A stretch of DNA of 64,000 nucleotides, taken from positions 6,634,001 to 6,698,000 of the forward strand of contig CP053148.1 in assembly GCA_014607495.2 (NCBI GenBank), read 5' to 3'. Shown here in pieces: positions 46,863 to 58,969 of this stretch. Position numbers and translations under genes: made by a program. The first letter of the stretch is position 1, and each line of letters opens with the position of its first letter. Source of the stretch: Carposina sasakii (Eukaryota; Arthropoda; Insecta; Lepidoptera; Carposinidae). The notes beneath the pieces are model-generated. The model was not told the origin of the DNA. It did not search any database and was given only the letters and a program-made list of their open reading frames with translations.

Positions 46863-49800
46863 ATGTATTACCGAAGATTTATATATGTAATTGTAATATT
46901 ACTTGGGAATAATGTCAGTATTAGTACGTATGGAATTTCAGATGAATCAGACAGTTCTTATGAAGGTAAGATTTAACAAAAGATCTTGTCAGCTATTTGT
47001 CAATAGAATTAAAAAATTCTTTTTGATAGTCCAAAGTTTAGGCTATCGTACGCGACACGGAGACTGATGTTATCCAGCACTCTGCCTGAATTAGCAAGCT
47101 AATGTATTTCTTTTGCTCAGCATGATTTTCTAATAACGTTTTGAAGGTCTAGATATATGCAGATTAAATTTTACATTCCGTTCAATTCAAGTAATTAATC
47201 TTCTTGGACAATATTATACGCGTACGGGTTGCGGAGAAAATCAGATGTTCTTCTGCCAAAGAAAATTATGCATGTTTGTTTTATAGCCGTATGCTTAGTT
47301 CTTTCACAACAAATAGGTACCTATAGTGTAGCTTATCTTCTATCTATCTTCTGTATCTATATCTTCTACTACCACTATAATCTATATCTATCTTCTACTT
47401 ATATAGGTGAGGTATACATATCAAAATATAATAATATTATCAACGCAAATTAACGCAATAGTACCCAAAAGAATGATTTTTTGAATTTTTGTCTGTTTGT
47501 TGGCTTGTATGTGCGTGTGTGCATGCCAATCTCAGAAACGGATGAACCGATTTCGATGGAGTTTTCAGGAATATATTGTGTTTTCAGGAATATATACAGG
47601 TCCCAGTTAACATCTAGTTCACTTTTTATCTCGGGAAAATGTTTTTATGCCGGATAATTTCGACATCTTGTTTTTTCTGCAGTCCAGGCGGACGGAGTCG
47701 CGGGCGTCCAATAGTAAAATAATATGAGTCATCCTATGCACCTGTGAAAAGTTTTATCAGCCAGACAGGCACGACTTGGTGCATCATGGTTGGTGTCCGT
47801 TACGGTAGCGTACACGAGAGCTATATCGAGTTGGTTACTATCCCATTAAACTCTGTGTTAATACTGCCTAATTAATGTAAAAATAAAAATAAAACATCTT
47901 TCTCTTAAGTCTAGGAAATAAACACCATTTTCACTGTGTATGCTGGCGTCACGATCAAGCTAGCGTAGGTACACATGGCCGTACTCGAAAACGGCTAACT
48001 GTAAAGCAACAGAGTTTACACACAAAAACATAAAAACATACATACATACATAGGCTGTTAAACACAATACCACTCCTTTGCGTCGCGCAGTCGGGTAATG
48101 ATAATAAATTTTAGAACCTCACGTAGGTATACAGTTTAAACGGGAAACACTAGGTTACATCTTCCTTCTACTTAAACTTTTCTCAAGCTATATTTAATTT
48201 TAGTTACATTAATTGAAGAAGAAAATGACTCCGAAACATTTTCAAAAAATGCTATAAAAGCTTTAAAAGCTGGAGTTGAGACGACAACAGCGAAGGATGA
48301 AGATGAACCGAGAGAACCAACAAAAAAACTTGTCAAGCATGCTGATGAAGGTAATCTCTCGTTTTACCCATATTACCAGTGCCTTCAATAACCAAAAATA
48401 TTATCTAACCTTCATTTAACTTTACATTTTAAAGGATTTTTTTCAGACTAAACTTTTTAGGAGCTCTTGTGAAGATAAAATAAAAAAATTACCAGGAATC
48501 CAGCTGCATTCTCAATTCCACATTCGTATAATTTTAGTTTGGGCTATCATGGATCTACAGCATATCAGATCAGATATGCCAACATATCTGAGTTCAGAAA
48601 CTGGTTTCCCAAGTGTTTGTTAACGAACTTAAAGTTAAACAAAACGATGTAATGGGAACTGAGTTGTATTACATACCTATAACCGCTTGTTTCTATCAAT
48701 ATTTATATTTCTATTTTAGCTGATGATGATGTTTTGGATTATGATTGGAGCACCTGGTGTAAATTCCAGGCTAACGGATTTGATTGTGATGGCCATGGCT
48801 TTGGTGTTGCAAGGTAAGTCAAATTCAATACAGCGCTAGGTCGCCGTGGTAATCGCTATAGGTAGTCGTGTTGGTTGATTATTATCATTGGTGATATTAC
48901 ATTTGGGAAAAATAAAGCATTACCTACACGTTACTAGAGAATCAACTGCCAATGAAGGTATTTGTTTACCCTATTTTCTACGAACAAACGAACTACGAAG
49001 AAGTAATTGCTTACTCTTAGTTAAAATATGCAGATTAAAATTAATAGAGACTGACTCTAAGGAGTCAGGGACGTTTCTTCAGGTGGTAGCAACTTGTGCT
49101 CAATATGGACGACGTGGCTAAAGATTTCTTTCGTGATCCTGTAGTTATTACATCAACTAACGGTAATTTCAATATTAGAAATCATTGAGAATCTCGTTTT
49201 TTTATTCCAAATTTGAAATATTGTATGAAACGATGGAACATTTAATCTGAAATATGTAAAAAATATATTGAGATCGGTTATTGAAACTGGCTGTAAGTGG
49301 TGAGATGGGATACACCCACTTGCCAGAATTATTTTTTGCCATAATTTCATTTGCTATAATGGTCAACAGACATAATATTGTTTCTCATAATTTCATATGT
49401 CATACTCACTTGTTTACTATATGTATGTAATTTTTCCATTGTTTACAAAAGCTTGAAATAATGTTGTTTTGTGATAATGTAATTTGTTGAAACAAAAAGT
49501 TAAGTTATTGCTCTGTAAAGAGAAATTTATTTTATGAATTTTACAACCATTTTACACAAGTTATTTTTTATCAAAGATTTATACACTTATGTACTAAGTA
49601 ATTTATTATTCACTAACCTGTAAAAAGAAACAACATTAAAAGCTATTGCTTCAAAAATTATGAAATTGTTTCCTTTAAAATCCACGTTAATGTTTTACTG
49701 TAAAAAAGGCTAGTCACCATTTTGCATTTCTCGCAAAGACATAAGTAGGTCATGCAAACTGCCAACTTAGATGATATAATATTTTGATGTAAAACGTCTA

Positions 49801-52800
49801 CGCGAGTAATTCAAATTAAATGAAGAGTACAATAGCTTCATTTACATGTATTATTTACGTGCTTGAAACTTTGTTTCCCATAAAGTCAATTTCCTTAACA
49901 TTCTCTGTTATAATCATTGTAAGCTGTAGTTATCATATGCCATAACATCAATAGGTTTAGGTTTGGTTGGGTATGGTTAAATCAGGTTAGTTAGAGTATG
50001 ACAAACAACGCACGAGCCGAGCGAGCGAAATGAGCGTGCCGCGGTAGCGGTCGGCGAAGTGCCAGAAACCGAATCGCTTTTTAGGACAAATTCCGTTAAA
50101 TAATATCACTGCAATTAATACAATACGTATGGCATACGTATCATTATGGAATCTAATGTTCGGGCAAACAAGAGTATGTCACATATATGTTATTGTTAAC
50201 AAATTTGTGCAAGTAAAAATCAGGCATATGAGTACTATTGCATATAATTTTCGGGCAAACAATAAATACCCCCGTGAGATATATGCAAGAAAAGAGATAA
50301 CTCTACAGTAAATAATCTTTTCCTTCCACTTCGATTCCTATCGCGTCCACTATACCTATAGGCTAATAAAGCATTTGTCTTTCAGATTTTTCTACGATAC
50401 GCAAATGCAAGATTGTTTATCATTCAGCTTTGGAAAAGCTTGTCCCCACAACATAAACTACTTTGATATATTAAGTGAATGTCAGAGTAAATGTCGATGT
50501 AAGTGCTAATAAGATTAATATATGTACGAGTACCTACGACCTATATGTTAAGGGTTCGTTTATCAGAAATTACGTTTTTAGATTAGGTTTTTTTTTAATC
50601 GTCATAAGTAACTAAAATAAAAAATATGATACATAATTCGATCTAGCAACATTTTTGGGCCAAAACAAACTATTACTCGATAAAAAACTTAGAAGCGGGC
50701 TCGTTTTTGAAAGCACTTAGGGTGTATCCAATAAGTCTTGGGTGAAGTATTTTTGCTGATAAATTAATGTTTCAATGAGGGATTTTCTGACAACTATTAA
50801 AAGTAAAAAAAATAGTTCAAATCACCTGGATAGATGGCGAGAGCGCATCACCTGCCCTAATCCCCCCCACCTCACCCCTTAACCAAAGACATCAATAGTT
50901 CCTAAGCACTATAGATAGACGAAGCAGACTATCGTGTGCTGTACACGTCCGACTAAAAATCGGTCCGCTAGGAAAAACAAAGATATATAGCAGATACCTA
51001 CCTTAGTATTGCTTGCATCTCTGCTAAATTAAAGGTATCTATACTCTACTACACGAGGGTTAATAGTTATAAGTATCTGTAGCATTTAATAATATGGGAT
51101 GGGATGAAAGGCATATACAGGAGTACGGAGAAGGACATAGACTACATTCTGTAGTTGTTTGTAGGTGACAATTGACGAGGAATTGAAACGAGCCAATATG
51201 CTTGTGTTTGCGTTTACTCTCTGTTCTTGTATGTTCTCTTAAGACTACTGTCACTAATTATTAGGTGTTTTAGAGACAGCGCCATCTGTCTCGATCTGCT
51301 TCAACCCTTTGGATGGATCTTAATATGATGAGGACCTTATTTCACGGTAATAAATTAAGATAGAGGATAATCATCAGCGAGACAGATGGCGCTGTTCTTT
51401 ACATTGTTTAGGAACTAAACAGTAGTTCACGCATATGAAGTCAAGGATAACAGTAGTCATTCATATATTTAAGTTTGTTCAAAAAAAATTAAGTAGGTAT
51501 CATCTCGTATTAAGATTGTAATCTGATACTATTAACCCCATGTAGCAAAATCCAGCTTATTACTTGCTATGTCTCCTACTCGTATGCTATGCTACACCGT
51601 CTTTAGAAAACCGACCGGATTATATATTGTCGGCTGTAAACAGTCTGGGTGTGTAGCCAGCTTTAGTCGTCAGTGCACAGTCTGTTCACGGAACTTAGGG
51701 CAGGTGATGCGCTCACGTCATCTATTTTTGACTGTTATTTTAACTTGTCAGAAAATCCATCATTGCTAATCAGTTTTCCAAGGGATATGATTGGATAGAT
51801 TTATAATAATAACACTCCAAATTTTTTTATTAATTAAAAACCTGCACCGAGTAAATTATTCTTTCGGAGAAGGCGGCCTTAAGTAGGTACATTGTTTGTA
51901 GATGTGCTAGCCCAACGGTTAAGACGTGCGCCTTTCAGTCGAAAGGCGTAGGTTCGATCCCAGTCACTGGCCTGTAAAACTGAATTTATTCCATGTACGG
52001 ATTTTAATTTTCTATGTTTCAATTAGCTAGGTATACCCGCGGAGGGTTGGCCTCAAACAGTAAAACAAACGCAAACAAACAAATAAACAAATGAAATCTG
52101 AGTTTCGGAAGAAACCATAGGTATTGATTGCGTCGACGCCATAAATAAGGGTAGGGGCAGGAAGATGATGAAGTATGTTTTTGATGTACCTAACCTAGGA
52201 CTACATCAACTCCTTCAGTCCCGGATAATTTAACTACTGAGGTATTAACTTCGATTTGGAATCCAACATTACACTATCTTAAAGAAACCTAAAGTGGAAA
52301 TAAGCATTTCGGTTTCGGTGGGAAAAAAAGAAAAGCCTGTCTAATGAAGGTCTTTGTGTTTTTATTAGATCCTGGTACAGCGGATATCCCACTGAACATG
52401 TCAGCGAAAGTATATTGCCGATTGCAACCTGATTTCGGGACATGCAACGATTATTTTCCTTCGTGAGTTGTTATTTATTCTTATCCCTTTTATACTTTAA
52501 AGCGCAGCTTCTAAAGCCAACAGTAGGTACTTCATTAATAGTTGTTGCCCGCGTAGTTTGGATGACGTTTATTGCGTGGAAGAGGTATAAAAACATTTAC
52601 GATCGATTCTTAGACCTACCGAATATACATATAAAATATATAAAAATCGGTCAAGCCCGTTCGGAGGAGTTTGGTAATAAGCACAACCGCGATAAAAGAA
52701 TTTTAAATATTAGACTAGCGGTTGTCCGTGGCACCGCTCGCGTGGACAACCCTAATCATTTAGGGGTATGGAAAATAGATAGTAGCCGATTCTCCGACCT

Positions 52801-53561
52801 ACTGAATATGCATATAAAATTTCATAAATATCGGTCAAGCCGCTACGGAGGAGTATGGTAAATAACATTGTGACACGAGGATTGTATATTTTTCATGTAT
52901 AATTATTATTAATTATTGGTAGCACTTGGGGAGGCCTACGTCCAGCAGTGGACTGCAATAGGCTGACGATGATGATGATTGGTAGCACTAGTGACGCACA
53001 TAGTCTCAAAAGAGTATAAGTGGAGGCGAGCATAATATTACATACCATATTTTTATTATTATATCGTACAGTTACTTTCCGTTTGATGATCATCGCACGA
53101 ATCTAAGAATCTAAAAGTTGAAGGGTACAGTCGGTAAGCGCTTGCAAAACCTCCTGCTGCACTCATACGGAACATGCAGACTGTTTGAGGCGGCATCTAT
53201 TCAGTTTTCTTACCGCGCCGTAAACTCACAAGGCCTACTAATAAAAAGCTTCAATCTAGGTAAAAGCTCTTCACAGTTTAATTTGATAGATATTCTATCT
53301 ATGTATTTTGCTGTCATAAGTATAACGAGATTGTTTATTACAAACAGGTGCAGTGTGCGAGCGGTCAAAGAATTTAACACCTGTAGCTGTAAGCTAATTT
53401 AGGTAACTTGCTAATAAAGACTCTTTTTTCACAGCTGGTATTTCGATATAACCCAAAGAACTTGCCGCGGCTTCTCTTGGAGCGGTTGCGGTGGTAACAA
53501 GAATCGATTCACCACGAAAAGACAATGCAAAACCGTATGCGGCGACAGTGTGGAGTATTAA
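46863..53561 (+). CDS. secreted protein with two Kunitz (BPTI) domains
   Basis: Exons: 46863-46965, 48204-48350, 48720-48813, 50386-50498, 52369-52462 and 53435-53561, with matching phases, giving 225 residues. Kunitz domains are small disulfide folds that usually block serine proteases in secretions or haemolymph. Visible parts: a weak signal peptide (residues 1-22), an acidic and Lys-rich linker (about 25-92), Kunitz 1 with Cys 97, 106, 125, 134, 147, 151, and Kunitz 2 with Cys 169, 178, 194, 202, 215, 219. Kunitz 2 has the exact 8-15-7-12-3 spacing; Kunitz 1 has 8-18-8-12-3, with three extra residues in the protease-binding loop. The residue after the second Cys (P1) is Asp107 in Kunitz 1 and Asn179 in Kunitz 2, not Arg or Lys, so trypsin inhibition is unlikely. 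Each domain is split over two exons; exons 3 and 5 are both 94 nt with identical phases, which shows duplication of a two-exon unit. Confidence 0.87.
47010..47180 (+). repeat. fragment of the 20510-20980 repeat
   Basis: AAAAAATTCTTTTTGATAGTCC, then GCTCAGCATGATTTTCTAAT and GAAGGTCTAGAT appear in the same order as in 20515-20890. Confidence 0.55.
47461..47714 (+). mobile_element. decayed Lep1-type Helitron
   Basis: Contains TATCTCGGGAAAATGTTTTT, GATAATTTCGACATCTTG and CTGCAGTCCAGGCGGACGGA, ending GCGGGCGTCCAATAG, where the expected terminal CTAG is ATAG. It lies in Kunitz-gene intron 1. Confidence 0.7.
48814..50385. other. Kunitz-gene intron 3
   Basis: A minus-strand SINE-like patch may lie at about 49050-49150 (GTGGTAGCAACTTGTGCTCA and GATTTCTTTCGTGATCCTGT). 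A CG-rich patch with CGAGCCGAGCGAGCGAAATG lies near 50010. No exons were seen. Confidence 0.35.
51276..51395. repeat. short MITE with perfect 18-bp ends
   Basis: ACAGCGCCATCTGTCTCG (51276-51293) and its exact complement (51378-51395) flank 84 bp of unique sequence in Kunitz-gene intron 4. Confidence 0.8.
51905..51975 (+). repeat. tRNA-derived SINE head
   Basis: TGCTAGCCCAACGGTTAAGA (A-box-like), then a CGCCTTTC/GAAAGGCG stem, then a GGTTCGATCCC B box. The distances are those of a polymerase III promoter, but there is no clean acceptor stem. Confidence 0.6.
52541..52872 (+). repeat. two tandem copies of a ~170-bp repeat
   Basis: GTTGTTGCCCGCGTAGTTTG opens the first copy; TTGTCCGTGGCACCGCTCGC opens the second at about 52730. 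Both continue through CGATTCT(T/C)AGACCTAC-like and CGGTCAAGCC blocks to GGAGGAGT(T/A)TGGTAA. A related start lies at 21023. The 139-codon open frame across it is not a gene. Confidence 0.65.
52917..52980 (+). repeat. 3' end of the GTGGTGCCGGCAGGGTAGAA repeat
   Basis: GGGGAGGCCTACGTCCAGCA and GTGGACTGCAATAGGCTGAC with GATGATGATGAT match the end of 23855-24155. Confidence 0.7.
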
Positions 53562-53770
53562 GATATATTAGGGTATAATTTCGTAGCCGACAGCAACAGC
53601 AGTAGATACGCCGCTACTACCTTTATTGTATTTCGACGCCTTCTTCGTTTTATTTTTTTCGTATCTTTCGAAATTTCCTGGAAAAAGTTGAAAAAAGGAA
53701 AAAATTGTTAACAGTTGTGTCGCAACCTTTAGATGATATTAAGGGTTAGTTCTTAAAATATGGCGCAACA

Positions 53771-53776
53771 AATAAA
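53771..53776 (+). terminator. Kunitz-gene poly(A) signal
   Basis: First AATAAA after the stop, about 210 bp downstream. Confidence 0.5.
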
Positions 53777-53793
53777 ACCTCATACTTAAGCCG

Positions 53794-54272
53794 AATTTAC
53801 ATTACGAAATTAGTGGCATGAACTTAATTTCATGACATTAGTTTTACCAACAGTTTCACGTGTAATGCATGCATTAATTTCATGAATGCAAATGAGGTTC
53901 GTGCCCTGCGCGATTATTTGGTGAAATTGGTGTCATGCAATTAATTTCGTAGTGTAGAAGCGGCATGAAACTAGTTCGCGAAATCGTCTGCGCGCCTAGA
54001 CATGTGTATTTTTATCATCGCGCACGCTTCAAGCTTTGAAAATGGCAAACCAACGATGGAGTACGGATAAAAACATACAATTCATATTTTTTGAAGTTTA
54101 TATGTGAACATCTCTTTAGCTACATTGAATTTAGAAAAATATAGCTTTGATGCTGGTGGCGCAATGGTTACTGTGGATTCTACGACACTATTTTTTTACG
54201 AAATTACTTTCGCATATATCGACACTGAATTCAACATGCATGACACTAATTTCGCAATGTAAATCCCGCATT
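53794..54272. mobile_element. ~480-bp non-autonomous transposon with GAATTTACATTACGAAATTAG ends
   Basis: GAATTTACATTACGAAATTA at the left is mirrored by TAATTTCGCAATGTAAATCC at the right. The interior keeps a short frame (MANQRWSTDKNIQFIFFEVY, from about 54041) reminiscent of the start of a Myb/MADF-like transposon protein, then stops. Confidence 0.6.
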
Positions 54273-54279
54273 ACCTACA

Positions 54280-55400
54280 TAAATATGTACAGCGTCTACT
54301 GCTGTGGAGTCGACTACGAACTTACCTATACTTATGCTTTTATATTTATCTCATTGGGTAATGTGTATGAGAGAAATCAACCATAATGTAGGTACGAGTA
54401 TATGCATAGAAATACAACAATTAATTTCATATACATCCTCAATCCTCATCGTCTAAGTTTCCTCTAAAGGTGTAAATGAAGTGATCACCTCGTAGGTATC
54501 GTTATACTGTAGATAAAGTATGGTTATACCTAAGCAAAATTGGAAAAAAAATCGTAGTGTTTAATATTTTAACGAACAAACAACAATAAATTTCATTGCC
54601 TCTTTTGAACACCCTAGGAGTAGGTGGAATACATGAGGAATTTACGTTCATAAAAAAAAAAGACGAAAGTTAAAAATTTATTCAATGAGGTAACTAAGTG
54701 AGCAGACGATGACCGTAGTAATATTAAATAAACAGTGAAATATATAAATGGAAAAAAATATTCTCGCTATTTATATATGATTTAAAAAATACTTTTTCCT
54801 TTCCTTACCACAGCAGGTAGTCAATAGCTCAAAGAAAGAACCCTCATCACAGATTCGTCATGTATGCCTGTCCGTCCATCTGTCCGCATGTCACAACCCT
54901 TATATGCCAAAACTATTAGAGCTACACAGTTGAAATTTGGTAGGTGAAAGATGTAATTTGTGTACCTACCACAAATGTGCTCTGTTGTTTCACGAATTCT
55001 TTTTCAGCAAACCTTTAAAGCAAGTCTTTATAAGTACCTATGCAAATGATATTGAGTAAATTGAAGTCTTTAAAAATAACGTTGAAAGTCCACAAGTGGT
55101 TCCCTCACTCGGCTCCCTCTAAATTTTACATTGTTATAGTAAGAGGAAGCGTTTATCTCATCATACCACAAAACTATATATAATATACTTATCCCCCCAG
55201 GAATCTGAAGCGAAATTGGATATCCTTCAAGTTTTGGAATAATGAAAGTTTCAGCCTGGTATTGATATACTCGTAACTGGCCACACTTCTGGAAAACCTA
55301 TTTTAACTTTATACACCTTTTGACGAAAGTTTGACAAAGAGATAGATTAGGTAGATACGATTTTTTTTAACAGGTTTTAAGACGGATATTATCACCTCGA
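54280..55400. other. intergenic, nothing recognised
   Basis: AT-rich sequence with short open frames. The stretch near 54850-54960 has a repeat-like flavour but was not matched elsewhere in the window. Confidence 0.3.
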
Positions 55401-55415
55401 TCATTCGACATAAAG

Positions 55416-55520
55416 GGAAAATATATTTACAGGGAAAATATATTTAAAGGAAAAATATATTTACAGGGAAAATATATTTAAAGGAAAAATATATTTACAG
55501 GAAAAATATATTTACATACA
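55416..55520 (+). repeat. minisatellite, ~18-bp GGAAAAATATATTTACA unit
   Basis: About six head-to-tail units alternating GGGAAAATATATTTACA and GGAAAAATATATTTAAA, followed by (CATA)n. No spacers are present. Confidence 0.85.
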
Positions 55521-55524
55521 TACA

Positions 55525-55635
55525 TATAATTACGCCTTTATCCCTTACGGGGTAGACAGAGCACCAAGGGCCGATAGAACCACATGGTGGCACTTCTGAC
55601 CAATTTTGAGGGTAGGTATAGTTGAGATATACAAA
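55525..55635 (+). repeat. truncated copy of the 5271-5500 repeat
   Basis: ACAGAGCACCAAGGGCCGAT, then CACATGGTGGCACTTCTGAC and CAATTTTGAGGGTAGG match 5290-5360. A further unit of the minisatellite motif follows it. Confidence 0.7.
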
Positions 55636-55959
55636 ATATATTTCCAGGGAAAATATAAAGTTTAGTTTTGAATACTCTTGTGTCGTTTATTTTAAATTTA
55701 TGTATGGATTGGTGCCTGCTTGCAAAAAATAGAAAGTTATTAATTAAGACAATATTATTTTAAATAATGTTAGACTTGGCCGTGTCCTTGAATTCAATGT
55801 CTAATGTCGGTCAGAGGCAAGGTCAGAGGTTAGAGAGCTAATTATAGATTGCTAATATTACCCATGCCTCTAGCTACTTATAAGTTATATGTACCTACCT
55901 ACGGAGTATCACCGATGAGGTGGACAGATTACAGGTAGGTAGGCACTGACTAAGAGTCA

Positions 55960-56150
55960 TTGATATTATAATCAAAATGATTTTAATTGGATGATACTGA
56001 ACATAACAATTAACCCGACGTCCTTGTGGCTCTTTGGTCAACTCATTCCATTCGAACTCAACCCGCGGGATGAGTTGACCTATTGAATGTTTTGAATTGG
56101 TCAACTCATCCCACTGATACTTTTTATGATTTATACAGTCGCGAACAAAA
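55960..56150. repeat. element with GTCAACTCATCCC ends
   Basis: GTCAACTCATTCCATTCGAA, CCGCGGGATGAGTTGACC and GGTCAACTCATCCCACTG form nested inverted repeats. The same word forms the palindrome at 59414-59449. Confidence 0.55.
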
Positions 56151-56196
56151 TTGTTTGACAGTACGATTGATATGATTTCAATTACCTTCACGTAGT

Positions 56197-56640
56197 ATCA
56201 CTGAAAGTGGTTTACACCAAACTATTAAATGGTTAAATATTAACCTACTGACCCTAAATACTGAAAAAACTAACTACATTACATTCTCCATTAAAGAGAC
56301 ACTGAACCGTGAAACAAACCTATCCTTGACTGCTTACACTTGCGCCACTGGTATCAACTGCCAAAATTGTCAAAAAATTGAAAATGTTACCACTACTAAA
56401 TATCTCGGTGTAACACTAGACAATAGGTACCCACAACTGGATATCGACTGGAATCGAGCTAGAAAGCTAATGTGGCTCTTTAGGTATTTGAGAAACATTA
56501 CCGATCCCAAACTCCTAATAAACATCTATAAGGCATTAGTGCAATCCATCTTATCTTACTGTTTAACTATCTGGGGCGGCACTTTCAAGACCCGTTTTAT
56601 GAGCATTGAACGTGCACAAAGGGGTATTTTAAAGGTATTG
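56197..56640 (+). pseudogene. LINE reverse transcriptase C-terminal part (jockey/CR1-like), upstream piece
   Basis: The open frame reads LNTEKTNYITFS, TKYLGVTLDNRYPQLDIDW, LFRYLRNITDPKLLINIYKA, LVQSILSYCLTIWGGTFK and ERAQRGILKVLL, the order found after the RT palm in these LINEs. It is broken at 56648 by the next element and resumes at 57478. The upstream RT core is absent (5' truncation). Confidence 0.8.
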
Positions 56641-56647
56641 CTAAAAA

Positions 56648-57470
56648 ACCGGCCAAGTGCGAGTCGGACTCGCGCACCGAGGGTTCCGTACAAACCTGCA
56701 AGGTTTACAAAGTTCGTTCATTACGACAATCGAGTCTACGCGTTCATGAGGAAAAAAGTAATAAGTTTATATTTATTAAAAAATATAAATTTTGTAATGT
56801 AACTAAAAATTTAAGGTTTTCGGAATTTTTCCTTTATGTGTGCTATAAAACGTTGCTTCATGCCAAATTTCAAGATTCTAGGTCGACTGGAAGTACCCTT
56901 TAGGTTTTGATTCCCTTGCGAGTACTTGCGAGTTTCAAAATATGCAGCTTAAATTGCTGTTTCTTTTGATTGCGTTGACATAGAAGTTTGATTTTGCTAC
57001 AGCTTAAAGGTATTATAGACCTGAGTATTTGGTATGAATTTCAATTTAATACCTCTACGCGTTTATGAGGAAATGGGTAGTAAGTTTAAAATTATTAAAA
57101 AAATATATATTATGTGATGTAACTAAAAATTTATGGTTTTCGTAATTTTTCCTTAATCTATGCTATAAGACGTTGCTTCGTACCAAATTTCAAGATTCTG
57201 AGTTCACGGGAAGCACCCTGTAGGTTTTGATTCCCTTGCAAGTGTCGAAAATTTGCGGCATAAACGGCTGTATCTTTTGATTGCGTTGGCTTAGAAGTTT
57301 GATTTTTTCACAGCTTCAAGGGACAGTAGACCTGAGTAATTGATATAAATTTCAGCTTCATACCTCCACGCGTTCCTGAGAAAAAGGGTCTTGACAGACG
57401 GACGGACGGACAGACGGACAACAAAGTGATCCTATAAGGGTTCCGTTTTTTCCTTTTGAGGTACGGAACC
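56648..57470. mobile_element. nested element with GGGTTCCGTAC / GTACGGAACC ends
   Basis: Begins ACCGGCCAAGTGCGAGTCGG then CGAGGGTTCCGTAC, and ends GGGTTCCGTTTTTTCC ... GAGGTACGGAACC. CTAAAAA occurs immediately on both sides (56641-56647, 57471-57477), consistent with a 7-bp target duplication. A unit of about 318 bp is duplicated in tandem inside (from about 56735 and about 57053), and a (GACGGACG)n run lies near 57395. It has no coding content. Confidence 0.75.
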
Positions 57471-57477
57471 CTAAAAA

Positions 57478-57660
57478 GAAAGAAATGTATAGCACTTCAA
57501 AGGTATATCTCGATGCACACGTGTTAACTGTAAGGCAATTATACATATTGCAATGCATCCTCAAAGTTCATAAAAACAAAACTGTAGATCCACATATCGC
57601 TACGAAAAGGAAACCGTACTCAGTAATAAATGAACCCTCCACACGCACAATATTTATTTA
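57478..57660 (+). pseudogene. LINE reverse transcriptase tail, downstream piece
   Basis: The frame reads STSKVYLDAHVLTVRQLYIL and HKNKTVDPHIATKRKPYSV, a typical end of jockey/CR1-like ORF2, and stops in (TTTA)n. It continues the piece at 56197-56640, separated by the nested element. Confidence 0.75.
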
Positions 57661-58070
57661 TTTATTAAATTAGAAAGTCAACATAATACATAACAGTTCC
57701 GTTAAGATACAAGTTGGACAGGAGTACACGGTATATATATAGTATAAAGTATATTTGCAAGGTAACAATTTTCAGTCCATTCAATCATAATTTATAATAA
57801 AATAAACCGACTAAAAAATATCTACACCATGACACTTTTACAATGTAAAAAACATATAAATAAAACAACTTATCATGACCAAACACAGGGCTTGTTGAGA
57901 GGCGATTTGGACATTTATACAAACCTAAATACCCTCTATGGTTTCTGGTCATGATGAACTCGCGGTTTAGGGTTATGATTGGTGTATGCACGTTTTTATT
58001 TTTATCTTATTTTATTGTTATTTTTATTTTTACTTATGACTATTAAGTGTATGTATTTATTCTGTATTTA

Positions 58071-58490
58071 TACAAGATGATTTTTGGTCGTCAACGTTCC
58101 CGAAAACTACAAAATGTCCTCATCATCACGATCATTTTTCTCCATGGAAGCATACCTGAGAAGTGTCTGGTTACCAAAATATTAGGGTCCAAAGTTGAGT
58201 AAATAGACTGCTTAATTTAATAATTGATTCATAATTTTATAAATAGACTGCGTTTTTCTGCATAAATGCACACAGACGCGCGTAGCAAGATTTTTTCAAG
58301 AGAAATAATTAATATCTGTCTATAAAAAAACTAACATAAACACTAGACACTATAAATTTTGCCCGATTAAGTAATTAAAAATTTTAATTTAAAAAAATCC
58401 AAGCAAAAGAAAATTGCCTAAACTTACTTTATTTGATGTATAGAGTACGTACCCTTTGTTAATGGTGGCCACAAAAAAACAGCCTGTATA
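58071..58490 (+). mobile_element. third copy of the GTGATTTTTGGTCGTCAACG element
   Basis: Contains GATGATTTTTGGTCGTCAAC at the left and GGTGGCCACAAAAAAACAGC with CTGTATA at the right. Compared with 22699-23087 it has an extra ~50 bp near 58200-58250, where AAATAGACTGC is repeated. Confidence 0.7.
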
Positions 58491-58969
58491 TGTATTCGGT
58501 TTATTTGTGTGTAATTTTATGTATAGTTCTCTATCAGTATATGTATTTATCTATGAGTGTATTTATATACTTACTTAGTATAAGCATTATTAAGATAGGG
58601 AAAGAAGTTTTTCACTCGAGTGAGATTTGAAAACACGACTTACAGAGTATTGTTTATATTACAGCCTAAAAGTAGTCCTATATACATAATGATAGTTATT
58701 GCAATGATTGAAATTATTACGTACCAACCATCGAAAGAGCGGTCTTTTCCTAATACAGGTTTTTAACTTAAAAGGAAAGACCATGTAAAAAAAACACTCA
58801 TGCAATAAAGATTTTGAATTTGAAGTATTAACTACATTTAATAAAACAAAGGTCATTTTTTATTGTTTAGATTTATATTATTATTTTGCGACCAAAATAA
58901 TATATGTATTTTTTAAAATCTATAAACATTGTACTAGATTTCATTTTCTTATTATTTATCAAATAATAA

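Noticed and set aside
52442..52861. 139-codon gene
   Set aside because: It starts in a Kunitz exon in the wrong frame and runs through a tandem repeat.
55416..55520. CRISPR-like array
   Set aside because: The units are head to tail without spacers, AT-rich and in a eukaryotic genome; this is a minisatellite.
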